From Candidatus Thorarchaeota archaeon (GTDB lineage Archaea; Asgardarchaeota; Thorarchaeia; Thorarchaeales; Thorarchaeaceae): a stretch of 13,936 nucleotides of DNA. Where the stretch lies: assembly GCA_016839345.1 (NCBI GenBank), contig JAEOUL010000227.1:1-13936 (forward strand), read 5' to 3'. The notes under the pieces were generated by a model. It searched no databases. It saw nothing but the letters and a program-made list of their open reading frames with translations, and was not told the DNA's origin. Made by a program: the position numbers and the translations under genes. This document shows, piece after piece, positions 8,281-13,936 of this stretch; the first letter of the stretch is position 1; each line of letters starts with the position of its first letter.

Positions 8281-9312
8281 TTAGAGCGTGATTGCTACTT
8301 TCATTGTTTCTCCAGCCCCCATCATATCTAACGCCTCAGTGATCTTCTCAATTGGCATCTCGTGAGATATCAAGAGGTCTGGATTCACATCTCCTGCAAT
8401 TATATGTTTCAAAGCCAAATCAACATGTCTAGGCTTGAGGTGAAATACACCTTTTATTGTGAGTTGACCATAGTGAAATCTTCCAGTGTCTAACTCGAAT
8501 TTGGTCCCAGAAGCGGCACCACCGAAAAGAACAGTAGTACCTGCATCCCGTGTCATATCCACAGCCTGTTCCCAGGTCTGCCGTATTCCAACTGCTTCGA
8601 TTACTACATCTGCTCCCATTCCTGAGGTTTCTTGCTTTACCCGCTCAACTGGATTTTCCTTTGATGGGTCTATGACAATATCTGCTCCTGCCTTCAGTGC
8701 GATGTTCCTTCTTAGCTCTGCTAGGTCTGAAGCTATGACACTTGAAGCACCATTCTTTTTTGCCAACATTATCAGCATTTGCCCAATCGGTCCAGCTCCA
8801 ATGACAACTACAGTGTCGCCGAGTTTGATGTTGGCTTCCTCGATTCCATGGACCACACACGCTAGGGGCTCCGTGAGTGCCGCATCTCTGAAAGACAAAG
8901 AGTCTGGTATCTGATGAGTATTCCATTGAACAACAGCCTTTGGAACTCTGATATACTCTGCAAAGGCTCCATTCACAAGACTGTCTTTCAACTTTGCACA
9001 TAGGTTCGGCATGTCCCTATTGCAGAAGAAACAGTCTCCACATGGTGCAGAATTGGTCGCGACGACTCTCATTCCTACCTTAAAGTTCTTGACTCCTTCT
9101 CCAACTGCCTTTATAGTGCCTGCGTACTCATGACCAAAAAGAGCAGGAGTGTGTTTGATTAACAGGGGATGACCCCGCTTGTAGGTCTTGACATCAGTCC
9201 CACAGGTGAGAGCGGTTCCCACCTGAATCAACAGTTCACCAGGACCTATCTCTGGAATATTGGTTTCCTCATATCGAACATCACCAACACCATAGTACAT
9301 TGCAGCTTTCAT
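8281..9312 (-). CDS. zinc-dependent medium-chain alcohol/polyol dehydrogenase
   Basis: This is a cytoplasmic NAD(P)-dependent oxidoreductase of the MDR family, related to sorbitol and threonine dehydrogenases. Numbering from the start chosen here (343 aa), the catalytic zinc ligands are Cys37, His61 and Glu62, with Glu148 in TEPL as a possible further ligand. The structural zinc site is Cys91, Cys94, Cys97 and Cys105. The Rossmann motif is GAGPIG (172-177), and Asp196 at the end of the next strand favours NAD over NADP. The open frame runs to 9390, but the extra 26 residues are basic, unlike the family, and contain the probable TATA box; MKAAMYYG is the typical N-terminus. ATGs at 9324 and 9330 are alternatives. 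The substrate cannot be inferred. It is followed closely by the Toprim gene. Confidence 0.9.
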   Translation of the reverse strand: MKAAMYYGVGDVRYEETNIPEIGPGELLIQVGTALTCGTDVKTYKRGHPLLIKHTPALFGHEYAGTIKAVGEGVKNFKVGMRVVATNSAPCGDCFFCNRDMPNLCAKLKDSLVNGAFAEYIRVPKAVVQWNTHQIPDSLSFRDAALTEPLACVVHGIEEANIKLGDTVVVIGAGPIGQMLIMLAKKNGASSVIASDLAELRRNIALKAGADIVIDPSKENPVERVKQETSGMGADVVIEAVGIRQTWEQAVDMTRDAGTTVLFGGAASGTKFELDTGRFHYGQLTIKGVFHLKPRHVDLALKHIIAGDVNPDLLISHEMPIEKITEALDMMGAGETMKVAITL

Positions 9313-9353
9313 CTTTCGAGACATGAACATCCCAGAGCATGCTCTCACAGACT

Positions 9354-9361
9354 GTTTAAAT
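9354..9361 (-). promoter_or_regulatory. TATA box of the dehydrogenase gene
   Basis: On the minus strand the sequence reads CATTTAAACAG, a strong archaeal TATA match. A start about 26 nt downstream falls near 9331, immediately before ATGs at 9330, 9324 and 9312. The transcript would therefore be leaderless or nearly so. This supports the shorter protein. Confidence 0.55.
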
Positions 9362-9393
9362 GACTTCCTGACTGTCCGTGTCTTGACCACAAC

Positions 9394-9401
9394 GCTTAAT
9401 C
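9394..9401 (+). promoter_or_regulatory. possible TATA box of the OsmC-family gene
   Basis: GCTTAATC lies about 30 nt upstream of the ATG at 9429. The predicted transcript start near 9424 would give a very short leader. It lies back to back with the dehydrogenase promoter in an intergenic region of about 115 bp. The match is weak. Confidence 0.35.
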
Positions 9402-9428
9402 AATCCTCAACAGGTGTTCGACTGGCTG

Positions 9429-9887
9429 ATGACAATGCGCTTGAAGTCGAAATATCCTGAACACTTGGAGTATCATGCTCAAAGCACTTGGGACGGAAAA
9501 ACTGGCGGCACAACCTCCGCTGCTGCTGATCGTCAAATAGTATATGATACGCCCAAGACTTATGGTGGTCGAGGAGAGGGAATCTGTCCGGATGAGATAT
9601 TCGTTTCTGCTGTCCTTAGTTGTCTTAACAACACATTCCTTGATTTCCAACGGCGCTTTGAGATGAAGCTAGTTTCTTTAAAGCTCAAGGGAAAAGCCAC
9701 AGCCAAGTTTGATGGTGAAGGATACAAGATTACAGGAGTTTCGGTTAGTGGAGAGATTGTTGTTGGAGAAGATGAACTAGAAACTGGTGCGCGATGTGTC
9801 GAGCTGATGAAAAAATATTGCCACCTCACTCGAACAATACAGGACTGCATTCCTATAGAGTTCAATCTATCAGTCCAAGAAGGCTAG
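9429..9887 (+). CDS. OsmC/Ohr-family protein
   Basis: This is a small cytoplasmic protein (about 152 aa from this start) of the OsmC/Ohr family, whose characterised members reduce organic peroxides with a pair of cysteines. The two expected cysteines are present in typical settings. One is in VSAVLSCLNNTF, on the central helix after GICPDEIF. The second is in KKYCHLTRTI, about 66 residues later. The N-terminal strands and the SLKLKGKATAKF strand also fit. The frame is open from GTG at 9414, but the predicted transcript start falls after it, so ATG 9429 or 9435 is preferred; GGTG sits 12 bases before 9429. Many archaeal OsmC-like proteins have no tested peroxidase activity. The stop codon interlocks with that of the convergent Mut7-C gene. 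Confidence 0.8.
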   Translation: MTMRLKSKYPEHLEYHAQSTWDGKTGGTTSAAADRQIVYDTPKTYGGRGEGICPDEIFVSAVLSCLNNTFLDFQRRFEMKLVSLKLKGKATAKFDGEGYKITGVSVSGEIVVGEDELETGARCVELMKKYCHLTRTIQDCIPIEFNLSVQEG

Positions 9888-10372
9888 GACATCCCTTCCA
9901 TAAGTTTCGAGATTCTCTTCATGTATAATTCGATATTCTTCCAGTGCCCTCCTTGAAAGAAGACGCTGCTGCAATCTTTACACAACCAAAACTCGTCATA
10001 ATAATCGAATGTCTGTTCAAAGACAAGACCCTTCACTTGTTCTTTGTCAGCATCTTTGATTGAAACAAGACTGCCATTGCATTTACTACAGCGAGACAAT
10101 GTGGGATCTATCTTGGGGGGTATGTTGAATTGAGCAAAGACACGAGCCACCCCTTCATCCACAGAACCTCTAAGAAGAAGTGAATCAAGATTCTGACTCT
10201 TTGCACGATTATGGAGCCCTGCATCTGACGTTATGATTATCCGATCCTCATCTTGAGAAACTTGGAGCAGCTCATCATCATGCATTTCAGTAGAGTATCG
10301 AGTGTCATGTCCTGTTAGTCTTAGCCAAAGGGCAAGCTTCCCTAACATAGCATCTACGATGAATTTTTTCAT
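9884..10372 (-). CDS. Mut7-C-type PIN-like ribonuclease with zinc ribbon
   Basis: This 162-aa protein belongs to the Mut7-C (DUF82) group, named after the C-terminal domain of the MUT-7 exonuclease and predicted to be a PIN-fold ribonuclease. The hallmark N-terminus is present: FIVDAMLGKLALWLRLTGHD (4-23) with Asp7. Further acidic candidates are Asp32/Asp33, and Asp50 in ITSDAGL. A zinc ribbon follows with Cys95-x2-Cys98 and Cys131-x2-Cys134. It is the last gene of a four-gene operon. Its ATG overlaps the amidohydrolase stop as ATGA, and GGTGA lies six bases before the start, so translation is probably coupled. The RNA target is unknown. Confidence 0.88.
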   Translation of the reverse strand: MKKFIVDAMLGKLALWLRLTGHDTRYSTEMHDDELLQVSQDEDRIIITSDAGLHNRAKSQNLDSLLLRGSVDEGVARVFAQFNIPPKIDPTLSRCSKCNGSLVSIKDADKEQVKGLVFEQTFDYYDEFWLCKDCSSVFFQGGHWKNIELYMKRISKLMEGMS

Positions 10373-11274
10373 CCCTTCTCACCAAAGATGACACGTGCAG
10401 TATTTTTCCACATAACCTTCTCAATCTCGTCTTCCCTGACCTGTTTGTAGCCCTGATCAATCATTTCCGTTGGCATCTTCAAGCTTTTACAAAACTCAAC
10501 CCACTTCTCAAGACGCATTGTGCTTTCAAAGAGAGGATAATCACTACCAAAGAGTATACGATTGGGAAACACTCTCATTATTTTTGCGTGAGCTATCATC
10601 TGATAGACTTTCAATGGTACGGTTGATGCATAAATCTGCCATCCTGATATATCAATAGACACATTCGGGTTTTTAGCTGCAACCATCAGCGTTTCATCAA
10701 CCCAAGGAAAACCAACATGAGCAAGTATAATTTTCAGATCAGGAAAATCCGCAGCAACTCTATCAACATATACTGGTCTGGCATACTTCACATGTTTGTA
10801 CCTAGGAGTAATCCCCTGATGAATTAGAATGGGAATGTCTAGATCCACACAGAGCTCATAGTACAGGTCAAACTCATCGTCATCTGGATAGAATCCATTG
10901 GGGGGATACAATTTCCATCCTCTGCACCCTTTCTCTCTTACTGCACGTTCTAATTCATCTAGTCCTGTTTTTCCCCGTCTTGGATCTATTCCTACAAATG
11001 TCACTATGTTAGGATGATCGACCACTTCATCAGCGTGATGATTTGTTTTCTCAGTCAGTGATAACGGCATTTTCTGATGATATCCACTATCAATAGGAAG
11101 AACTACAGCTCTATCAACTCCACTCCTCTTCATTGCCTCTACAAGAGCGTCAATTGTGGAATCTAGTACTGGATCCGCCCCTGTCCTTTCAGCTGCGATT
11201 TTTCTTGCTTCCAGGTCTCTCGCACTTATGATATCTCGAGTCCATGTATGAGTATGCACATCAATAACTTTCAA
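10369..11274 (-). CDS. metal-dependent amidohydrolase (Amidohydro_2 type)
   Basis: This 301-aa TIM-barrel metallohydrolase is of the amidohydrolase-2 family, which includes hydrolases and non-oxidative decarboxylases. Visible metal-site motifs are His7-x-His9 in DVHTHT, Lys121 in GWKLYPP, His152 in ILIHQG, His186 in LAHVG and Asp245 in FGSDYP. The length is typical and the C-terminus (NTARVIFG) is as expected for the family. The TTG start overlaps the PHP gene's TGA as TTGA. It is well supported by GGAGGAAGGTGA, which ends four bases upstream, and by HxH lying at the usual distance from the start. The substrate is not evident; its neighbours are a PHP phosphoesterase and a predicted ribonuclease. 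Confidence 0.9.
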   Translation of the reverse strand: MKVIDVHTHTWTRDIISARDLEARKIAAERTGADPVLDSTIDALVEAMKRSGVDRAVVLPIDSGYHQKMPLSLTEKTNHHADEVVDHPNIVTFVGIDPRRGKTGLDELERAVREKGCRGWKLYPPNGFYPDDDEFDLYYELCVDLDIPILIHQGITPRYKHVKYARPVYVDRVAADFPDLKIILAHVGFPWVDETLMVAAKNPNVSIDISGWQIYASTVPLKVYQMIAHAKIMRVFPNRILFGSDYPLFESTMRLEKWVEFCKSLKMPTEMIDQGYKQVREDEIEKVMWKNTARVIFGEKG

Positions 11275-12113
11275 ACAGTCACCTTCCTCCGCATCTCATC
11301 GATTACTTCGATTGGCACAGTAATACTTCCAAGCTCTGTGACATGAAAGGTTCCATGATAATCACTACCACCGGTCTGAAGCAAGTGCCAGTCCCGACTT
11401 ATCTCTTTGACCTCTTCAGGTGAACGATTTATTCTCATGTAGCTGTAGTCATATTCTACCTCAACACCCAGGAGACCTTCTCTCACAAGTTTTTGAATGA
11501 ATGAATAGAGGTCTGGTACTTTGATTGTGAGTGGGTGTGCTAAAACAGGAACTGCACCAACTGATCTTAGCAACCTCACTACATCAAGAGCTTTCAGCCT
11601 TTCTTTCTTTACATAGGCTGGTCTATTAATGGCTAAGTATTTTTGAAACGCCTCAGTTGTGGTTTGTACAATTCCTTTCTTCACAAGCATTTGTGCAACA
11701 TGAGGTCGACCTGGACTTGCTACTCCCTCTAAGTCATTGTACAGTTCTTCTATTGAAACATCAATACCCAGATCATTGAGCTTCTGAATCATCTTTGGTA
11801 ACCGGTCATGTCTTGCTTTTCTGAGAAAATCAAGTTTGATGTTGAGTTGTTTTGAGTCCAAGGGTACAAAATATCCTAGGATGTGCACTTCCTTATCCTC
11901 GTAGTCAGAGCTTATCTCTAATCCTGGGATTCGCATCAGTTCATCTGATGCATCCGCATCCATGAATTCCTTAATCCCACTAAGTGAATCGTGGTCTGTG
12001 AGTGCAATACCTCCCAAGCCCAGCTTGCCAGCTTTTCTAACCAACTCAGTGGGGGAGTCACTTCCATCAGACGCAGACGAATGTAAGTGCAGATCAGCAC
12101 GGGCTTTCACCAT
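11271..12113 (-). CDS. PHP-domain phosphoesterase (TrpH/YciV-like)
   Basis: This 280-aa protein has the PHP fold of the TrpH/YciV group; characterised members act as 3',5'-nucleotide bisphosphate phosphatases or 5'-3' exonucleases on short RNA. The metal-binding residues are in order: His9 and His11 in DLHLHS, Asp16, Asp40-His41 in TDHDS, Glu66 in GLEIS, His77 in HILGYF, the GRPH motif (135-138), His193 in LAHP, and Asp251 and His253 in GGSDYHG. Length matches the family (about 280-290 aa). The start is ATG with GGAGG six bases upstream, overlapping the YkgJ-type gene by 20 bp. The activity is inferred from family motifs; RNA or nucleotide substrates would fit the ribonuclease encoded downstream. 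Confidence 0.9.
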   Translation of the reverse strand: MVKARADLHLHSSASDGSDSPTELVRKAGKLGLGGIALTDHDSLSGIKEFMDADASDELMRIPGLEISSDYEDKEVHILGYFVPLDSKQLNIKLDFLRKARHDRLPKMIQKLNDLGIDVSIEELYNDLEGVASPGRPHVAQMLVKKGIVQTTTEAFQKYLAINRPAYVKKERLKALDVVRLLRSVGAVPVLAHPLTIKVPDLYSFIQKLVREGLLGVEVEYDYSYMRINRSPEEVKEISRDWHLLQTGGSDYHGTFHVTELGSITVPIEVIDEMRRKVTV

Positions 12114-12510
12114 GTGCAGCCTCCTGTCTCAGTGTTTCTACGAGGTTCCGTACTTTGTGACACACTTTCCGAATCTCTTCACGAGTCACAGTTTCTCTAG
12201 AGGGACAGTCTTTATCTATGATGCATTTCCTTCTTCTTGCATCATAGATTATTGGATAATATCTGCACCCTTCTGGTCTGTCCTCATAGATACGACATTC
12301 CTTATTCTCTCTATCATAAAAGTAACAGAATCCATCAACATTCTTCAGTTCACAGAATCCCGCCATCGCTCGCACAAGAAAATCAGTTCTATTGTATCCC
12401 AGAGCCTCAATACGTTCTGCATCTTCTCGAGTGAGTGTCATCTCGGTTTCAGTGCAACAGAGTCGAATCTCTTCACATGATCCATCATGGTTGCATACAA
12501 AGGGAGTCAA
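12094..12510 (-). CDS. YkgJ-family cysteine-cluster protein
   Basis: This 138-aa protein matches the YkgJ/CxxCxxCC group, predicted to bind zinc or iron; the function is unknown. Twelve cysteines are present. Cys6, Cys12, Cys18 and Cys19 lie at the N-terminus, followed by the usual MTLTREDAERIE segment. Then come Cys53, Cys62, Cys72 and Cys82, the last within RPEGCRYYP (78-86), the best-conserved family signature. Cys96 and Cys102 follow in a basic segment. The TTG start at 12510 has GGAGA about ten bases upstream and puts the first cysteines at a normal position. It is the first gene of the operon with the PHP, amidohydrolase and Mut7-C genes. Its leader includes the possible C/D box RNA. 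Confidence 0.87.
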   Translation of the reverse strand: MTPFVCNHDGSCEEIRLCCTETEMTLTREDAERIEALGYNRTDFLVRAMAGFCELKNVDGFCYFYDRENKECRIYEDRPEGCRYYPIIYDARRRKCIIDKDCPSRETVTREEIRKVCHKVRNLVETLRQEAAHGESPC

Positions 12511-12540
12511 AGTACTAGGTTCTCCTGCCAGGTTGGCGCA

Positions 12541-12614
12541 TCGGTCAGATTGCGGTTTCGCGGTTCATCACGCTGATGAGGTCGTTCACCTTCCCTACTT
12601 CATCATCATCCCGA
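12541..12614 (-). ncRNA. candidate C/D box guide sRNA
   Basis: Read on the minus strand, the segment has a C box ATGATGA (12609-12603, or shifted three bases to 12606-12600 in a GAT repeat). It also has a C' box GTGATGA (12571-12565) and a D box CTGA (12548-12545). A terminal stem pairs TCGG (12614-12611) with CCGA (12544-12541), and two wobble pairs extend it. A TATA-like box about 26 nt upstream would start the RNA right at the stem. Against it, the spacers (16 nt before D, about 28 nt between C and C') are longer than the roughly 12 nt usual in archaea. The D' box is degenerate (GTGA or CTCA), and C' is half of a small dyad. It could instead be a structured leader of the YkgJ operon. Confidence 0.4.
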
Positions 12615-12638
12615 CAGGGGATAAGTAGTGACTCAAGG

Positions 12639-12660
12639 CTAAATATGCTTTCTAAATATC
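12639..12660 (-). promoter_or_regulatory. tandem TATA-like boxes upstream of the sRNA/YkgJ operon
   Basis: On the minus strand ATATTTAG occurs twice, 13 bp apart (12659-12652 and 12646-12639). The proximal copy predicts a start near 12617, which matches the 5' end of the candidate C/D RNA. The distal copy predicts a start near 12630. These boxes probably drive the YkgJ-PHP-amidohydrolase-Mut7-C operon. Confidence 0.5.
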
Positions 12661-12663
12661 ACT

Positions 12664-12969
12664 TCAGAGGTTTCTTCTAGCCAGACGCCTTGATGGGGAA
12701 AGGTCCTTTGTCATATCATCGATTGTATTTCCAGTTGGTAGTTCTTGAACTGGCAGTTTCTTTCCAGTGATTTTGAAGTATGCTTGAGCTCTGACAGCAC
12801 GTACTAGCGTCATAAGATCAGTGGGCTGTGAAGTAGCACCTAAAAGCAGTTGTCGGCGCCTGCCAAATACATCAAGCAGTCTATCTAGTATTTTCATTGA
12901 AATCCATTTACTGATTCTCTTGAATTGCTCAAAAGGATTTGCAATAGCACATACTCTCCTTCTTTTCAC
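12664..12969 (-). CDS. hypothetical small basic protein (uncertain)
   Basis: The open frame encodes 101 aa from a GTG start, or 79 aa from an ATG at 12903. The protein is strongly basic (RRR at 3-5, GRRRQ, and SRRLARRN at the C-terminus) and contains helix-like stretches such as LMTLVRAVRAQAYFKITGKK. I recognise no family, signal peptide or metal site. No good ribosome binding site precedes either start. A TATA-like element at 12982-12989 could serve this strand as well as ABCE1; a minus-strand start near 12960 would then favour the shorter form. It fills the space between the ABCE1 promoter and the sRNA promoter. It could be a lineage-specific gene or a chance ORF. Confidence 0.35.
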   Translation of the reverse strand: MKRRRVCAIANPFEQFKRISKWISMKILDRLLDVFGRRRQLLLGATSQPTDLMTLVRAVRAQAYFKITGKKLPVQELPTGNTIDDMTKDLSPSRRLARRNL

Positions 12970-12973
12970 TCAG

Positions 12974-12989
12974 CCAAAGCGCTAAATAG
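12974..12989 (+). promoter_or_regulatory. BRE/TATA promoter of ABCE1
   Basis: CCAAAGCG followed by CTAAATAG fits an archaeal purine-rich BRE plus TATA box. It predicts a transcript start near 13011 and a leader of about 28 nt containing AGGTG (13022-13026). The TATA core reads similarly in both directions. Confidence 0.5.
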
Positions 12990-13038
12990 TCTCCAAAAAC
13001 ATCCTCGCATAGCTCCTCTACAGGTGTTGAAACAACAG

Positions 13039-13936
13039 ATGCGTATCGCCATAGTCGATAAGTTTCGATGCAGGCCAAAAGACTGCACTCATGAGTGTCA
13101 GAGATTCTGTCCAAGAGTCAGGACTGGGGATGAAACTGTAGTCTTTCCAGAAGGTCCAGATAAACCACCAGTCATAGTGGAGGCTCTATGCTCTGGTGAG
13201 GCAATATGCGTAAAGAAATGTCCTTACAATGTCATTCGAATAGTGAATCTGCCTGAGCAGCTAGAGACTGATACAAGCCATCGGTACAACGTCAATGGGT
13301 TTAAGCTGTTCAGACTTCCTATTCCCAAAGATGGTCAGGTTTTAGGACTCATCGGACCAAATGGTGTTGGAAAAACAACTGCAATACAGATCCTAGCAGG
13401 AGAGATGTCACCCAACTTGGGTCGTTTTGACGATCCTCCGGATTGGGATGAGATTATCAAGGAGTATCGTGGTTCTGAACTGCAACCCTTCTTTGAGAGA
13501 ATCCAATCTGGTTCTTTAACACCAATCCTAAAACCACAAAACATCACAGACCTACCAAAGGTGAAAGAGCTAGCTGAACGGCCAATCAGCGATTTACTCG
13601 AAGCCTCTGACTCATCAGGTCGGCTGAAGGAACTCAAGGATGACATGGGTCTGAACGAGATCTGGGACCGTCCAATCAAGGTTCTGAGTGGTGGAGAACT
13701 TCAGAGAGTTGCAGTCACAGCAGCTATTGTTCGAGATGGTGACATCTACTTCTTTGACGAACCGACAGCTTACCTAGACGTCAGAGAACGTCTTCGAATG
13801 GCTCGTGCCATCAGAAAACTATCATCACTGGGGAAGACAATTGTCGTAGTTGAACACGACCTATCAATACTCGATTATGTTTCAGACCTCGTCTGCATGT
13901 TCTACGGAGATCCCGGAGTCTATGGTATAGTTTCGC
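13039..13936 (+). CDS. rli1: ABCE1/Rli1 ribosome-recycling ATPase (5' part, cut by window end)
   Basis: This is the N-terminal 299 residues of ABCE1, the soluble iron-sulfur ABC ATPase that splits ribosomes after termination in archaea and eukaryotes. The ferredoxin-like domain has a normal first motif (Cys11, Cys16, Cys20, Cys24-Pro). The second motif has Cys51, Glu54, Cys57 and Cys61-Pro, so the second of its four cysteines is replaced by glutamate. The first ATPase domain follows: Walker A GPNGVGKTT (106-114), RGSELQ (144-149), signature LSGGELQR (216-223), Walker B IYFFDEP (236-242) and switch His273. The hinge and second ATPase domain lie beyond the window. ATG 13039 is chosen because MRIAIVDK matches the family N-terminus and AGGTG precedes it by 12 nt; GTG 13024 is in frame as an alternative. 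It stands alone on this strand with its own promoter. Confidence 0.96.
   Translation, partial: MRIAIVDKFRCRPKDCTHECQRFCPRVRTGDETVVFPEGPDKPPVIVEALCSGEAICVKKCPYNVIRIVNLPEQLETDTSHRYNVNGFKLFRLPIPKDGQVLGLIGPNGVGKTTAIQILAGEMSPNLGRFDDPPDWDEIIKEYRGSELQPFFERIQSGSLTPILKPQNITDLPKVKELAERPISDLLEASDSSGRLKELKDDMGLNEIWDRPIKVLSGGELQRVAVTAAIVRDGDIYFFDEPTAYLDVRERLRMARAIRKLSSLGKTIVVVEHDLSILDYVSDLVCMFYGDPGVYGIVS

Noticed and set aside
8486..8914. 142-aa open frame on the + strand inside the dehydrogenase gene
   Set aside because: It is antisense to a gene with complete catalytic and Rossmann motifs. Its own translation is Ser/Pro-rich without any recognisable domain.
11962..12480. 172-aa open frame on the + strand across the PHP/YkgJ junction
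   Set aside because: It is antisense to two overlapping genes with clear family motifs and has no ribosome binding site or domain of its own.
12565..12640. C/D box RNA on the + strand, starting at TGATGA (12574-12579)
   Set aside because: The box is preceded by C rather than a purine, no CTGA D box follows at a useful distance, and no closing stem forms. The minus-strand reading is better on each count.
12511..12663. tRNA gene in the gap upstream of the YkgJ gene
   Set aside because: No acceptor stem, no TTC-containing T-arm and no anticodon arm can be placed on either strand. Only the C/D-like boxes fit.
12929..13114. Frameshifted gene joining this minus-strand frame to the 12664-12969 ORF
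   Set aside because: The frame covers the ABCE1 start and promoter on the opposite strand. The two frames overlap by about 40 bases without a natural fusion point, and neither half matches a family.
13335..13679. 114-aa open frame on the - strand opposite ABCE1
   Set aside because: It lies wholly antisense to the ABCE1 ATPase domain, and its translation mirrors the conserved Walker and signature region. It is a shadow frame.
13684..13707. LSGGE signature in ABCE1 as an anomaly
   Set aside because: LSGGELQR is the normal signature of the ABCE1 family, unlike the altered signatures of the two LolD-type ATPases.
1..13936. CRISPR arrays, insertion sequences, attachment sites or other mobile DNA
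   Set aside because: I saw no regularly spaced repeats, transposase or integrase motifs, or terminal inverted repeats. The only direct repeats found are the permease-end pair and the short TATA-like pair.

Overview
The window looks like archaeal chromosome of moderate GC. It carries the start of the archaeal/eukaryotic ribosome-recycling factor ABCE1 (Rli1), an archaeal-type stand-alone Toprim protein, AT-rich TATA-like boxes about 25 nt upstream of plausible transcript starts, GGTGA/GGAGG ribosome binding sites, and many GTG and TTG starts. An Asgard archaeon, perhaps Thorarchaeia-like, is my guess from the gene mix. It is not proven by anything in the sequence.

Region 1 (1-7765, + strand) is a tight four-gene operon in the order ATPase, permease, permease, ATPase. 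Both ATPases are of the LolD/MacB kind. Both permeases are about 965 residues long, with ten predicted membrane helices and two large extracytoplasmic domains (FtsX/MacB, type VII ABC family). The two permeases are paralogues that arose by tandem duplication, and a 20-bp direct repeat still marks their 3' ends. The last ATPase has an extra C-terminal tail ending in a four-cysteine zinc ribbon. The likely job is ATP-driven mechanical work across the membrane (lipid, lipoprotein or peptide handling); the substrate is unknown.

Region 2 (7768-9312, - strand) holds a zinc-dependent medium-chain dehydrogenase followed by a small Toprim protein. The dehydrogenase promoter lies between it and a divergent OsmC-family gene (9429-9887, +). 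The OsmC gene runs into the next operon with interlocked stop codons.

Region 3 (9884-12510, - strand, transcribed right to left) is a four-gene overlapping operon: a YkgJ-type cysteine-cluster protein, a PHP phosphoesterase, an amidohydrolase and a Mut7-C PIN-like ribonuclease. All four are probable metal-binding proteins, which suggests a nucleic-acid or nucleotide-processing module. Just upstream, 12541-12614 (-) looks like a possible C/D box guide sRNA placed about 26 nt downstream of a TATA-like box. A small uncertain ORF (12664-12969, -) lies beyond it.

Region 4 (13039-13936, +, cut by the window end) encodes the iron-sulfur domain and most of the first ATPase domain of ABCE1. Its second cluster motif reads CxxExxC instead of the usual CxxCxxC, which is the most striking single observation here.
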